Source: Salegentibacter sp. (GTDB lineage Bacteria > Bacteroidota > Bacteroidia > Flavobacteriales > Flavobacteriaceae). From it: DNA of 5,884 bases. The stretch is taken from contig JAGXIG010000067.1 in NCBI GenBank assembly GCA_024635815.1, forward strand, positions 1-5,884. Direction: 5' to 3'. The notes under the pieces are model-generated. The model was given only the letters and a program-made list of their open reading frames with translations, searched no databases and was not told the DNA's origin. Position 1 is the first letter of the stretch; each line of letters starts with the position of its first letter. A program made the translations under genes and the position numbers. Shown here piece by piece: positions 1-5,884 of this stretch.

Positions 1-1
1 C

Positions 2-277
2 TTATACTATTGCAAGGATATCGTCTTCTCTCATCATTAGATAGTCTGTGCCTTCAAGTTTCAATTCTGTACCGGAGTATTTTCCGTAAAGTACAGTATC
101 ACCAACTTTCACAGTCATATCGTGGTCTTTATTTCCCTTACCTACAGCTACTACTTTTCCACGTTGTGGTTTTTCTTTAGCAGTTTCGGGAATGTAAATT
201 CCAGATGCCGTTTTGGTTTCGGCGGCTTCAGGTTCAATAAGTACCCTGTCTGAGAGCGGTTTAATGTTTAGTCCCAT
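2..277 (-). CDS. groES: Co-chaperonin GroES (Hsp10, cpn10), complete
   Basis: The product is the heptameric lid of the GroEL folding chamber in the cytoplasm. The 91-residue protein has the usual length and is complete, with its TAA at the very edge of the window. The N-terminus carries the family pattern [11 protein letters not shown] (residues 6-16). The mobile loop that docks on GroEL spans about 17-36, with the contact motif SGIYIP at 25-30. [11 protein letters not shown] (59-69) and the C-terminal DDILAIV (85-91) also fit the family. The tripeptide IYI replaces the IVL of E. coli; an aromatic here is, from memory, common in flavobacteria. No Shine-Dalgarno sequence is visible; the leader before the ATG is A/T-rich. 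A terminator separates it from secG, and a candidate promoter lies at 334-364. No CIRCE-type operator is seen. groEL would be expected next, outside the window. Confidence 0.98.
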   Translation of the reverse strand: MGLNIKPLSDRVLIEPEAAETKTASGIYIPETAKEKPQRGKVVAVGKGNKDHDMTVKVGDTVLYGKYSGTELKLEGTDYLMMREDDILAIV

Positions 278-333
278 TTTTTATAAATTTATTAAGGTTA
301 ATTAATCTTTAAATAAGCGACTAAGCCTATTTC

Positions 334-364
334 TAAAATTATGCCACCCCGCTTTTACTGCCAA
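334..364 (-). promoter_or_regulatory. Candidate promoter of groES (TTG-N20-TAATTTTA)
   Basis: Read on the minus strand, TTG (364-362) is followed after 20 bases by TAATTTTA (341-334). This is close to the Bacteroidota consensus of TTTG at -33 and TAnnTTTG at -7, differing in the last base of the -7 element. Transcription would start near 327, giving a leader of about 50 nt before the groES ATG. It lies just downstream of the secG terminator, where a separate groES promoter would be expected. The assignment rests on motif and position only. Confidence 0.4.
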
Positions 365-373
365 TTACCAACA

Positions 374-406
374 AAAAATGCCAGCTTGTCATAAGCTGGC
401 ATTTTT
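374..406 (-). terminator. Rho-independent terminator after secG
   Basis: A perfect 14-bp inverted repeat has arms at 374-387 and 393-406 and a 5-nt loop at 388-392. The core is ATGCCAGCTT paired with AAGCTGGCAT. Read on the minus strand, the outer arm ends in a run of six T followed by G, which is the expected U-tract. It begins 23 bp after the secG stop and ends the five-gene array before groES. The flanking A/T runs are symmetrical, so it could also stop transcription on the plus strand. Confidence 0.9.
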
Positions 407-428
407 AAATTTTATAAAGAACTCGCGT

Positions 429-773
429 TTATTGAGCGCTGTCAGATTCTGGTTGCTGCCCTGGCATTTGTGCCGGTGGAGTAGTGGTATTTGTAGGCAT
501 TGCATCTTCGTCAAAAACCCTTGATTCGCCGTAGCCTGCATCATCCATAATAGTTACGTTAGAAAGTAAAATAAGGACTAATAAAAGCGTAGCTAAGGTC
601 CAGGTACTTTTATCTAGGAAGTCTCCTGTTTTTTTAACGCCACCTACTTGTTGTCCGCTTCCTCCAAAAGAGGAAGATAAACCGCCTCCTTTAGGATTTT
701 GTACCATAATTACTACTACCAGTAAAAAGGCTACAATAACTATTAATGCTAAAAAAATCGTGAATGTGCTCAT
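429..773 (-). CDS. secG: Preprotein translocase subunit SecG
   Basis: SecG is the small auxiliary subunit of the SecYEG channel in the inner membrane and assists SecA-driven export. The 114-residue protein shows the family plan: membrane helix 1 at about 4-24, the conserved cytoplasmic loop VQNPKGGGLSSSFGG (24-38), and membrane helix 2 at about 57-72. After helix 2 comes a polar tail of about 40 residues rich in Asp, Thr, Pro and Gln. Such tails are frequent in Bacteroidota SecG and make it longer than a minimal SecG of about 75 residues. The start overlaps the stop of the upstream TPR gene as ATGA (773-770), which suggests translational coupling. It is the last gene of the array and is followed by a strong terminator. 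Confidence 0.96.
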   Translation of the reverse strand: MSTFTIFLALIVIVAFLLVVVIMVQNPKGGGLSSSFGGSGQQVGGVKKTGDFLDKSTWTLATLLLVLILLSNVTIMDDAGYGESRVFDEDAMPTNTTTPPAQMPGQQPESDSAQ

Positions 774-1642
774 TCTTGCTTTGTATTATTTTCTTGTAAT
801 TTTTCGATTGCCCGAATTTGGTCAGCAAAGAAACCACTTTTTTCGGGATTTTTCAAAATTAATATTTTATAAGCTTGAATGGCTTTTTTGTGATTTTTTT
901 GTTCTAAATAAACCCGTGCTAAAGTCTCTGTCATTAATGACTCAGGCGGGGTTGTGCTTACTTCCGCGAGGTTGGATTTGTTGGTAGGTTTACTCGGTTT
1001 TAACTTCGGACTTTTTGATATAAACTTATCTATAAGTTCAAACTTTTTGTGTTGAAGATCATCTTTCGGAGATTCTTCTTCCAATTCTTCCCTTTTTAAA
1101 GGTTTTGCTGAAGTAAGTCGCAACCATTCTGAAAAGGAATGTGATTCTGAAGAATCGAATTCCAAAGGTTCACCCAGTTTCAATTTATTTTCAGTTGAAT
1201 CGTCTTCTGTTTGCTCCCTGGCTTCGGTACTTTTTTTAGAAAACAACTCGGGATCCATCACCTGTTCAGATTCAGATTGTCGCATTTTTATGGCTTCGTC
1301 TATGGCCATACTTCTTTTAGCAAATACCACTTCGGGTTCAAAAACAGTAATATTGCGAAGTTGTTCTTCCTGATCCTGAATCTGCCTTGCAATCTTATTC
1401 TGATTAAATTCTTCGGAAGTAATAAAATCGAAAAGTACGCTCCGATTGGTAGTGTAGGCGGCGGTTTTTTTAAGTGCGCTGTTGTAACTGAATTCCTGGT
1501 GATCTTTTAAACCTTTGAGCCTAACTGCACGTGCTGCCTGAAAATAAGGTGCTTTTTGAATAAGCTTTTCCAGGGCACCGGTTTGGCCTGCGGTAATCCC
1601 GGCCGGTTGTTGCAGTAGTTGTATGAATTCGTTTACTTCCAT
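770..1642 (-). CDS. TPR-containing protein of unknown function
   Basis: This 290-residue protein is not recognised as a named family. It has no signal peptide or membrane helix, so it is probably cytoplasmic. Residues 1-75 look like an ordered helical domain, including an APYFQAARAV segment (31-40) that resembles a degenerate helical repeat. Residues 90-165 are charged and of low complexity. A conserved-looking patch SFSEWLRLTSAKP lies at 169-181, and FELIDKFISKSPKLKPSKP at 201-219. A single clear tetratricopeptide repeat spans about 236-269, from the segment starting LMTETLARVYLEQ to KNPEK. A TPR suggests protein-protein contacts. Its start lies one base after the LptE stop and its stop overlaps the secG start (ATGA), so the three genes are probably translated in a coupled way. 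A role in envelope assembly is inferred from context only. Confidence 0.9.
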   Translation of the reverse strand: MEVNEFIQLLQQPAGITAGQTGALEKLIQKAPYFQAARAVRLKGLKDHQEFSYNSALKKTAAYTTNRSVLFDFITSEEFNQNKIARQIQDQEEQLRNITVFEPEVVFAKRSMAIDEAIKMRQSESEQVMDPELFSKKSTEAREQTEDDSTENKLKLGEPLEFDSSESHSFSEWLRLTSAKPLKREELEEESPKDDLQHKKFELIDKFISKSPKLKPSKPTNKSNLAEVSTTPPESLMTETLARVYLEQKNHKKAIQAYKILILKNPEKSGFFADQIRAIEKLQENNTKQE

Positions 1643-1643
1643 A

Positions 1644-2147
1644 TTACCAATCGGTTAAAGCGGCATTAAAAATATCCTGGGTTAGACGCGAGTAAATCTC
1701 ATCTAAGGCAGTAGCTAATACATCACCAACCAATTGCGCATTGGCCGGATAATCGTAATAAAAAGAGAAACGTCTTTCAAAATCTTTCTCCGGTTCTAGT
1801 GTATTATAGTAACGAACGTTTACAGCGATAGTTAGCCGGTTTTGTGCAGCCGTGTTTTCGGCGGTAGCGGTAATTGGAGCTACATAAAAATCGATTATTT
1901 CGCCTTCAAAAATAAGGTCGGCGTTATTGTTTGCAAGGCTCAAACTAGTTTGATTCTGAATTAGGTCCTGTAATTCTAATGTGAAAGTTCTATCAATCCC
2001 TGGCTCTACCAAATCAGCCTGGTTTTGAAAAAAATTCACCTGAAAAGATTCAGCATCGCCGGTATCGGCACCAGTAAAGGAATAAATTCCGCAGGATTGG
2101 GTGCTAAGTATGAGCACAAAACATAAAAGAAATGCAGATTTTTTCAT
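1644..2147 (-). CDS. lptE: LptE-like outer-membrane lipoprotein (LPS assembly)
   Basis: LptE plugs the LptD barrel in the outer membrane and helps deliver lipopolysaccharide to the cell surface. The 167-residue product starts with a lipoprotein signal peptide: KK, a hydrophobic core at about 4-14, and the proposed lipid cysteine C19 in STQSCGIYSFTG. The segment CGIYSFTG directly at the mature N-terminus is, from memory, typical of Bacteroidota LptE homologues. The following regions fit the family's alpha/beta fold: QVNFFQNQADLV, then a beta stretch around DLIFEGEIIDFYVAPIT and RLTIAVNVRYYN, and a C-terminal helix ending LTQDIFNAALTDW. The residue at -3 of the lipobox is Thr rather than Leu, which is atypical. 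The start lies 16 bp after the stop of the sigma-54 activator gene. No Shine-Dalgarno sequence is seen. Confidence 0.88.
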   Translation of the reverse strand: MKKSAFLLCFVLILSTQSCGIYSFTGADTGDAESFQVNFFQNQADLVEPGIDRTFTLELQDLIQNQTSLSLANNNADLIFEGEIIDFYVAPITATAENTAAQNRLTIAVNVRYYNTLEPEKDFERRFSFYYDYPANAQLVGDVLATALDEIYSRLTQDIFNAALTDW

Positions 2148-2163
2148 AAAATCGGGGCTAAAA

Positions 2164-3441
2164 TTACAGGTTGTATTGTTTTATTTTTCTATAAAGGGTG
2201 CGCTCACTTATACCTAATTCTTCAGCGGCAGCTTTACGTTTTCCGCTATGTCTTTCCAGAGATTTTTTAATGAGTTCTAATTCTTTGTCCTGTAAGGAAA
2301 GGGTTTCTTCTTCCTGGATTTCTTCAGCAAAATAGTATTTGTCTTTTTCCCGGCTATGTTCAGATTTTGGACTGTTCTGCGGAATTTGAAGCACTTCCAG
2401 CCTTTCATCGTTTAAAGCTTCTAATTCTTCTGCATCAACATCTTCGCCGTCATCATCGCCGTAAAGTTTTTGAATTAAACTTTCATTCTCATCCTGAACC
2501 TTTTTGGAATTTCCACTCTCCATAAGTTTTAAAGTGAGTTTTTTGAGGTCGGTGAGGTCGCTTTTCATATCAAAAAGCACTTTATAAAGAATTTCCCGCT
2601 CATTGCTAAAATCGCTTTCTTTCTTTTTGTCGGCAATTACCGCAGGTAAATTACTGCCAATATCGGGTAAATATTCCTTTAAACGTTCAGGGCCAATGAT
2701 GCGTTCCTGCTCTAAAACCGAAATTTGTTCGGCTATATTTCTTAACTGCCGAATATTCCCGCCCCATCGGTATTTTTTTAATAAACCTACCGCATCATCC
2801 TGAAGTTTAATGGTGGGCATTTTATATTTTAAAGCAAAATCTGAAGCGAATTTTCTAAATAATAAATGAATATCATCCTTACGATCCCGCAATGGCGGAA
2901 GGTTAATTTCTACCGTGCTCAATCTGTAATATAGATCTTCCCTAAAACGTTCCTTTTTAATAGATTCCTGCATATTGATGTTGGTAGCCGCAATAATGCG
3001 AACATCAGATTTTTGAACTTTAGAAGAACCTACTTTTATAAATTCGCCGTTTTCCAAAACCCTAAGCAAACGAACTTGAGTAGGAAGCGGTAGTTCCCCA
3101 ACTTCATCTAAAAAAATGGTGCCGCCGTCGGCAACTTCAAAATAACCATGTCGGGTTTGAGTGGCACCTGTAAATGCTCCTTTTTCATGTCCAAAAAGTT
3201 CTGAATCTATAGTGCCTTCAGGAATTGCACCGCAGTTTACCGCGATGTATTTACCGTGTTTTCTATGCGATAAAGAATGGATTATTTTTGGGATACTTTC
3301 TTTACCAACCCCACTTTCCCCGGTTACCAATACCGATATATCTGTAGGCGCAACCTGGATTGCTTTTTCTATAGCGCGGTTAAGGCGATGATCGTCTCCA
3401 ATTATGCCGAACCGCTGTTTTACTGCCTGAATTGATTCCAT
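2164..3441 (-). CDS. Sigma-54 activator (AAA+ and Fis-type HTH) without receiver domain
   Basis: This 425-residue protein is an enhancer-binding activator that uses ATP hydrolysis to open promoters held by sigma-54 RNA polymerase. The AAA+ domain begins almost at residue 1 and spans about 14-260. It has Walker A GESGVGKE (41-48), the sigma-54 contact loop GAFTGA (88-93), Walker B GGTIFLDE (106-113), the arginine-finger region FREDLYYRL (166-174) and the sensor II motif WGGNIRQLRN (226-235), where WPGN is usual. Residues 262-383 form a linker with a helical stretch (about 283-308) and a very acidic run (329-345). A Fis-type helix-turn-helix lies at 384-425, ending ISERTLYRKIKQYNL. There is no N-terminal receiver, GAF or PAS domain, so it cannot be a classical response regulator although such genes are often named that way. 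The signal it senses is unknown. It lies between miaB and lptE, 61 bp after miaB. Confidence 0.95.
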   Translation of the reverse strand: MESIQAVKQRFGIIGDDHRLNRAIEKAIQVAPTDISVLVTGESGVGKESIPKIIHSLSHRKHGKYIAVNCGAIPEGTIDSELFGHEKGAFTGATQTRHGYFEVADGGTIFLDEVGELPLPTQVRLLRVLENGEFIKVGSSKVQKSDVRIIAATNINMQESIKKERFREDLYYRLSTVEINLPPLRDRKDDIHLLFRKFASDFALKYKMPTIKLQDDAVGLLKKYRWGGNIRQLRNIAEQISVLEQERIIGPERLKEYLPDIGSNLPAVIADKKKESDFSNEREILYKVLFDMKSDLTDLKKLTLKLMESGNSKKVQDENESLIQKLYGDDDGEDVDAEELEALNDERLEVLQIPQNSPKSEHSREKDKYYFAEEIQEEETLSLQDKELELIKKSLERHSGKRKAAAEELGISERTLYRKIKQYNL

Positions 3442-3452
3442 ATATAAATCCT

Positions 3453-3494
3453 GTTATTTCTGAAGGAATAATAATTCCTTTAGCCTGAAATAAC
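3453..3494 (-). repeat. Interrupted inverted repeat in the leader of the sigma-54 activator gene
   Basis: Two nested pairs of arms face each other. The outer pair is GTTATTTC (3453-3460) with GAAATAAC (3487-3494), and the inner pair is AAGGAAT (3463-3469) with ATTCCTT (3474-3480). The tip is a 4-nt loop, AATA, and an asymmetric internal loop of 2 and 6 nt separates the pairs, giving 15 bp in all. It fills most of the 61-bp gap between miaB and the activator gene and ends 11 bp before the activator ATG. No T-run follows it on the minus strand, so it does not look like a terminator. It could be an mRNA hairpin or a DNA operator. Confidence 0.75.
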
Positions 3495-3502
3495 TACTTT
3501 TT

Positions 3503-4948
3503 TTAGTTGTTTTCACTATAACCAACTGCCTCTCCAATTAGGGTTGCACTGGTGCAGTCATTTATTTTTACGTTCACAAACTCTCCAATATTGTAATTTT
3601 CCTTCGGAAATACCACAACGGTATTTTGTGTTGTACGGCCGCTCCATTGTTCGCTGGATTTTTTAGATTCCTTTTCAATCAAAACCTCTACGGTTTTGCC
3701 CAGGTATCCTTGCGTTCTAAAATGGTTGTGTTCCCTTTGAACCTGTACTATTTCAGCTAATCTTCGTTGTTTTACTTCTGCAGGCACATCGTCTTCCAGC
3801 TTTCTTGCAGCCATGGTGCCGGGTCTTTCAGAATACGCATACATATATCCGAAATCATATTTCACATATTCCATTAATGATAACGTATCCTGGTGATCCT
3901 GCTCGGTTTCTGTAGGAAAACCTACGATTAAATCCTGTGAGATCGAGCATTCTGGCATTAATTCTCTTATATAATCTATAAGTTTAAAATATTCTTCGCG
4001 GGTGTGAAGCCTGTTCATCTCTTTTAAGATTCTATCACTTCCGCTCTGAACCGGTAAATGAATATGCTTGCAAATATTTGGATAAGCGGCCACAACTTCA
4101 ATTACTTCCAAAGTCATATCCTGCGGATTTGAAGTTGAGAATCTAATTCGCATTTTTGGTTGGGCTTCAGCAACCAGTCTTAAAAGTGCGGAGAAATCAG
4201 TGGCCGTGGCCTTTTGCATTTCCGAAGCATTTTTAAAGTCTTTTTTGAGCCCACCGCCATACCATAAATAACTATCTACATTCTGGCCTAAAAGGGTGAT
4301 TTCTTTAAAACCCTTGTCCCAAAGATCGTTAACCTCCTCCACAATACTTTGTGGATCACGGCTTCTTTCTCTCCCGCGGGTAAAAGGTACCACGCAAAAG
4401 GTGCACATATTATCGCAACCACGGGTTATAGAAACAAATGCCGAAACCCCATTAGATTGCAAGCGTACGGGGGAAATATCACCGTAAGTTTCTTCTTTAG
4501 AAAGTAGTACGTTTATTGCATCCCGGCCTGCTTCAACTTCATTTATAAGGTTGGGAAGGTCTTTATAGGCATCTGGGCCAACTACAAGGTCTACGATTTT
4601 TTCTTCTTCCAGGAATTTTTCCTTAAGACGTTCGGCCATACAGCCTAAAACGCCCACTTTCATTCCGGGATTTATTCTTTTTACTGCATTATATTTTTCA
4701 AGTCTTTTTCTAACTGTTTGTTCGGCTTTATCCCGAATAGAACAGGTGTTTACCAAAACAAGATCAGCTTCCTCAAGATTTTGAGTAGTATTAAAACCTT
4801 CTTTTGCAAGGATAGAAGCTACGATTTCGCTATCGCTAAAATTCATTGCACACCCGTAACTTTCAATAAAAAGTTTCCTGCTGTTTTCCTGCCTGGGCTC
4901 CATTACAAGCGTATTTCCCTGTTGTTTTTCGTCTATTGTCTTCTCCAT
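3503..4948 (-). CDS. miaB: tRNA-2-methylthio-N6-dimethylallyladenosine synthase MiaB
   Basis: MiaB is a radical-SAM enzyme that adds a methylthio group to i6A at position 37 of tRNAs reading UNN codons, giving ms2i6A. All three domains are present in the 481 residues. The N-terminal methylthiotransferase domain (about 24-145) has the cluster ligands C33, C69 and C103 in [24 protein letters not shown] and GCMAERLKE. The radical-SAM core has CDNMCTFC (C177, C181, C184) followed by [14 protein letters not shown]-terminal TRAM RNA-binding domain lies at about 416-476. The first ATG is chosen because it lies about 27 nt after the predicted transcription start; a second Met at residue 16 is possible but less likely. 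The N-terminal extension of about 23 residues before the core is polar. The gene is first in the minus-strand array and diverges from a lipoprotein gene. Confidence 0.98.
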   Translation of the reverse strand: MEKTIDEKQQGNTLVMEPRQENSRKLFIESYGCAMNFSDSEIVASILAKEGFNTTQNLEEADLVLVNTCSIRDKAEQTVRKRLEKYNAVKRINPGMKVGVLGCMAERLKEKFLEEEKIVDLVVGPDAYKDLPNLINEVEAGRDAINVLLSKEETYGDISPVRLQSNGVSAFVSITRGCDNMCTFCVVPFTRGRERSRDPQSIVEEVNDLWDKGFKEITLLGQNVDSYLWYGGGLKKDFKNASEMQKATATDFSALLRLVAEAQPKMRIRFSTSNPQDMTLEVIEVVAAYPNICKHIHLPVQSGSDRILKEMNRLHTREEYFKLIDYIRELMPECSISQDLIVGFPTETEQDHQDTLSLMEYVKYDFGYMYAYSERPGTMAARKLEDDVPAEVKQRRLAEIVQVQREHNHFRTQGYLGKTVEVLIEKESKKSSEQWSGRTTQNTVVVFPKENYNIGEFVNVKINDCTSATLIGEAVGYSENN

Positions 4949-4981
4949 AATTCAAATCTTCCGTTTCAGGATTAAGAAACG

Positions 4982-5013
4982 CAAAGATAAGGGTAAAAGG
5001 AACTTCTGACAAA
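4982..5013 (-). promoter_or_regulatory. Promoter of miaB and probably of the whole minus-strand array
   Basis: On the minus strand, TTTG (5013-5010) is followed after 20 bases by TATCTTTG (4989-4982). This matches the Bacteroidota primary sigma-factor consensus TTTG-N19-21-TAnnTTTG exactly. Transcription should start near 4975, leaving a leader of about 27 nt before the miaB ATG. No comparably good promoter was seen in the later gaps of the array, so this one may serve all five genes through secG. Confidence 0.75.
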
Positions 5014-5051
5014 GTGACAGCAATTTTTTTAATTTTCTCACGCAACCTTTT

Positions 5052-5059
5052 TGTGTTTG
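5052..5059 (+). promoter_or_regulatory. Possible -7 element for the divergent lipoprotein gene
   Basis: TGTGTTTG differs from the consensus TAnnTTTG at one position. Transcription would start near 5066, giving a leader of about 25 nt, similar to that of miaB on the other side. No TTG is found at the matching -33 distance; that region (5022-5040) is a T-rich tract. The call is therefore weak. Confidence 0.35.
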
Positions 5060-5090
5060 CAGCATCTATAAAGAAACCAACCTGATAATT

Positions 5091-5884
5091 ATGAAATTTT
5101 TCTACAGTTTAATAACCTTGCTGCTCCTGGCTCTAATGGCTTTATTTAGTTCGTGTGAGAAAGATGCTGCGGAAGAAGAATTTTATAATGTAGCGGTCCC
5201 GGTTGTGCAACCAATTGGAGAATTCAGGGCTATGGTGAAGATATCTGAGCCAAGACCAATTTCTGAAGCAGGGAAGATCTATACCTATGGCGATTACGTT
5301 TTTATAAACGATGATCAGAAAGGAGTACATATTATAGATAACAGCGATCATCGTGCTCCTGTGAAAATTAAATTTCTTGAAATTCCGCAGAATACCGATA
5401 TCGCTGTAAAAGATGATATGTTATTTGCAAATTCAGCAATGGACCTGGTGGTTTTTGATATTAGTGATATGAATAATATTAAGGAAGAAGAAAGAATGAA
5501 AAACGTTTTTCCTAATCATAATAGTCGGATTCCCGCAAGTGCTTCTTTTGTAGATAGCGATAATTTTAATTCTGAAACCGAAGTAGTAGTAGGCTATGTG
5601 ATGGAAACCAGAAAGATTGAAATGGCAAACAATACAGATTGGCTAACCAATGACAGAGCAGCTTTTTCTGAATCAGGAAACTCATCAGGTGGTTCTGGTA
5701 CAGGTGGTTCTTTGGCGCGATTTAATATTCACCAGGAGTTTTTATATATAGTAGATCAAAATCATTTATCTGTTTTCAATATTGCCGGACTAAGCAATCC
5801 CGAATTATTACAAACCAAATGGGTGGGGCCGGATATTGAAACCATCTTTTATAAGGAAGATCATTTGTACCTGGGAAGTTCTTC
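5091..5884 (+). CDS. Lipoprotein with LVIVD-type beta-propeller repeats, 3' end outside window
   Basis: The reading frame is open from the ATG at 5091 to the window edge: 264 codons with no stop, so the gene is cut by the window and not broken. The N-terminus is a lipoprotein signal peptide with a hydrophobic core at about 7-19 and lipobox LFSSC, lipid cysteine C22. The residues after it, EKDAAEEE (23-30), resemble the acidic export signal that sends Bacteroidota lipoproteins to the cell surface. Repeats of the LVIVD type, expected to form beta-propeller blades, are visible at 66-90 (GVHIID at 78-83), 104-126 (LVVFDISD at 119-126) and 217-239 (LSVFNIAGLSNPEL). A Gly/Ser-rich loop lies at 196-207. 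Similar proteins are, from memory, usually above 400 residues. Ligand and function are unknown. The start has no Shine-Dalgarno sequence but is the only one giving a signal peptide. Confidence 0.88.
   Translation, partial: MKFFYSLITLLLLALMALFSSCEKDAAEEEFYNVAVPVVQPIGEFRAMVKISEPRPISEAGKIYTYGDYVFINDDQKGVHIIDNSDHRAPVKIKFLEIPQNTDIAVKDDMLFANSAMDLVVFDISDMNNIKEEERMKNVFPNHNSRIPASASFVDSDNFNSETEVVVGYVMETRKIEMANNTDWLTNDRAAFSESGNSSGGSGTGGSLARFNIHQEFLYIVDQNHLSVFNIAGLSNPELLQTKWVGPDIETIFYKEDHLYLGSS

Larger units (their letters stand above)
429..4975 (-). other. Probable five-gene operon miaB - sigma-54 activator - lptE - TPR - secG
   Basis: Five same-strand genes have gaps of 61, 16 and 1 bp and then a 4-bp overlap. 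A good promoter lies before the first gene and a strong terminator at 374-406 follows the last. Co-transcription is inferred from this layout. An internal promoter in the 61-bp gap before the activator gene cannot be excluded, although no TAnnTTTG element is visible there. Confidence 0.65.

Noticed and set aside
330..347. Sigma-54-like element on the minus strand before groES (TGGCAT, then a TTAGA-like -12)
   Set aside because: The GG at -24 fits, but the essential GC at -12 reads GA and a second T is missing. It overlaps the candidate primary promoter, so chance similarity is more likely than a real sigma-54 site.
3161..3391. Plus-strand open frame inside the sigma-54 activator gene
   Set aside because: It is antisense to the conserved AAA+ core; composition and lack of any motif mark it as a shadow. 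The same holds for the plus-strand frames at 760-987, 1211-1510, 2603-2803, 4296-4487 and 4718-4975.
3487..3504. T-run after the inverted repeat on the plus strand as a terminator
   Set aside because: On the plus strand the T-run comes four bases after the stem, and no plus-strand gene lies upstream that would need termination.
3492..3508. Small AACTA/TAGTT inverted repeat around the miaB stop codon
   Set aside because: Only 5 bp of A/T-rich stem with no U-tract on the minus strand; this is expected by chance.
4863..5045. Minus-strand 60-codon frame across the miaB start and promoter
   Set aside because: It overlaps miaB in another frame, spans the consensus promoter and has no recognisable protein features.
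5142..5351. Minus-strand 69-codon frame within the lipoprotein gene
   Set aside because: It is antisense to a frame with a clear signal peptide and LVIVD repeats, and has no supporting context.

Overview
The window looks like a chromosomal core region of a member of the Bacteroidota, most probably a marine-type Flavobacteriaceae (Gramella/Salegentibacter/Zunongwangia-like). This is inferred from the moderately AT-rich DNA, the near absence of Shine-Dalgarno sequences, promoter elements of the Bacteroidota TTTG / TAnnTTTG type, a flavobacterial GroES and LptE, and a lipoprotein with an acidic stretch after the lipid cysteine. The genus is not certain.

Six genes lie on the minus strand and are read from right to left. 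In transcription order they are miaB (tRNA methylthiotransferase, 4948-3503), a sigma-54 activator without a receiver domain (3441-2164), an LptE-like outer-membrane lipoprotein (2147-1644), a TPR protein of unknown function (1642-770), secG (773-429) and groES (277-2). The first five form a tight array: gaps of 61, 16 and 1 bp, then a 4-bp ATGA overlap. They are probably one operon, starting at a good TTTG-N20-TATCTTTG promoter at 4982-5013 and ending at a strong hairpin terminator at 374-406. groES follows the terminator and appears to have its own promoter at 334-364. groEL is expected just beyond the left edge.

On the plus strand, diverging from miaB across a 142-bp intergenic region, a lipoprotein gene starts at 5091 and runs off the right edge. 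It has a signal peptide with a lipobox, a possible surface-export signal and LVIVD-type beta-propeller repeats.

The array joins tRNA modification, a sigma-54 activator, LPS delivery to the outer membrane, the Sec translocon and the chaperonin, so the theme is envelope biogenesis and protein quality control. No mobile element, CRISPR array, tRNA or rRNA gene was seen. The least explained items are the orphan sigma-54 activator with a long interrupted inverted repeat directly before its start codon, and the uncharacterised TPR protein that is translationally coupled to secG. I see no clear evidence of a wholly new system.
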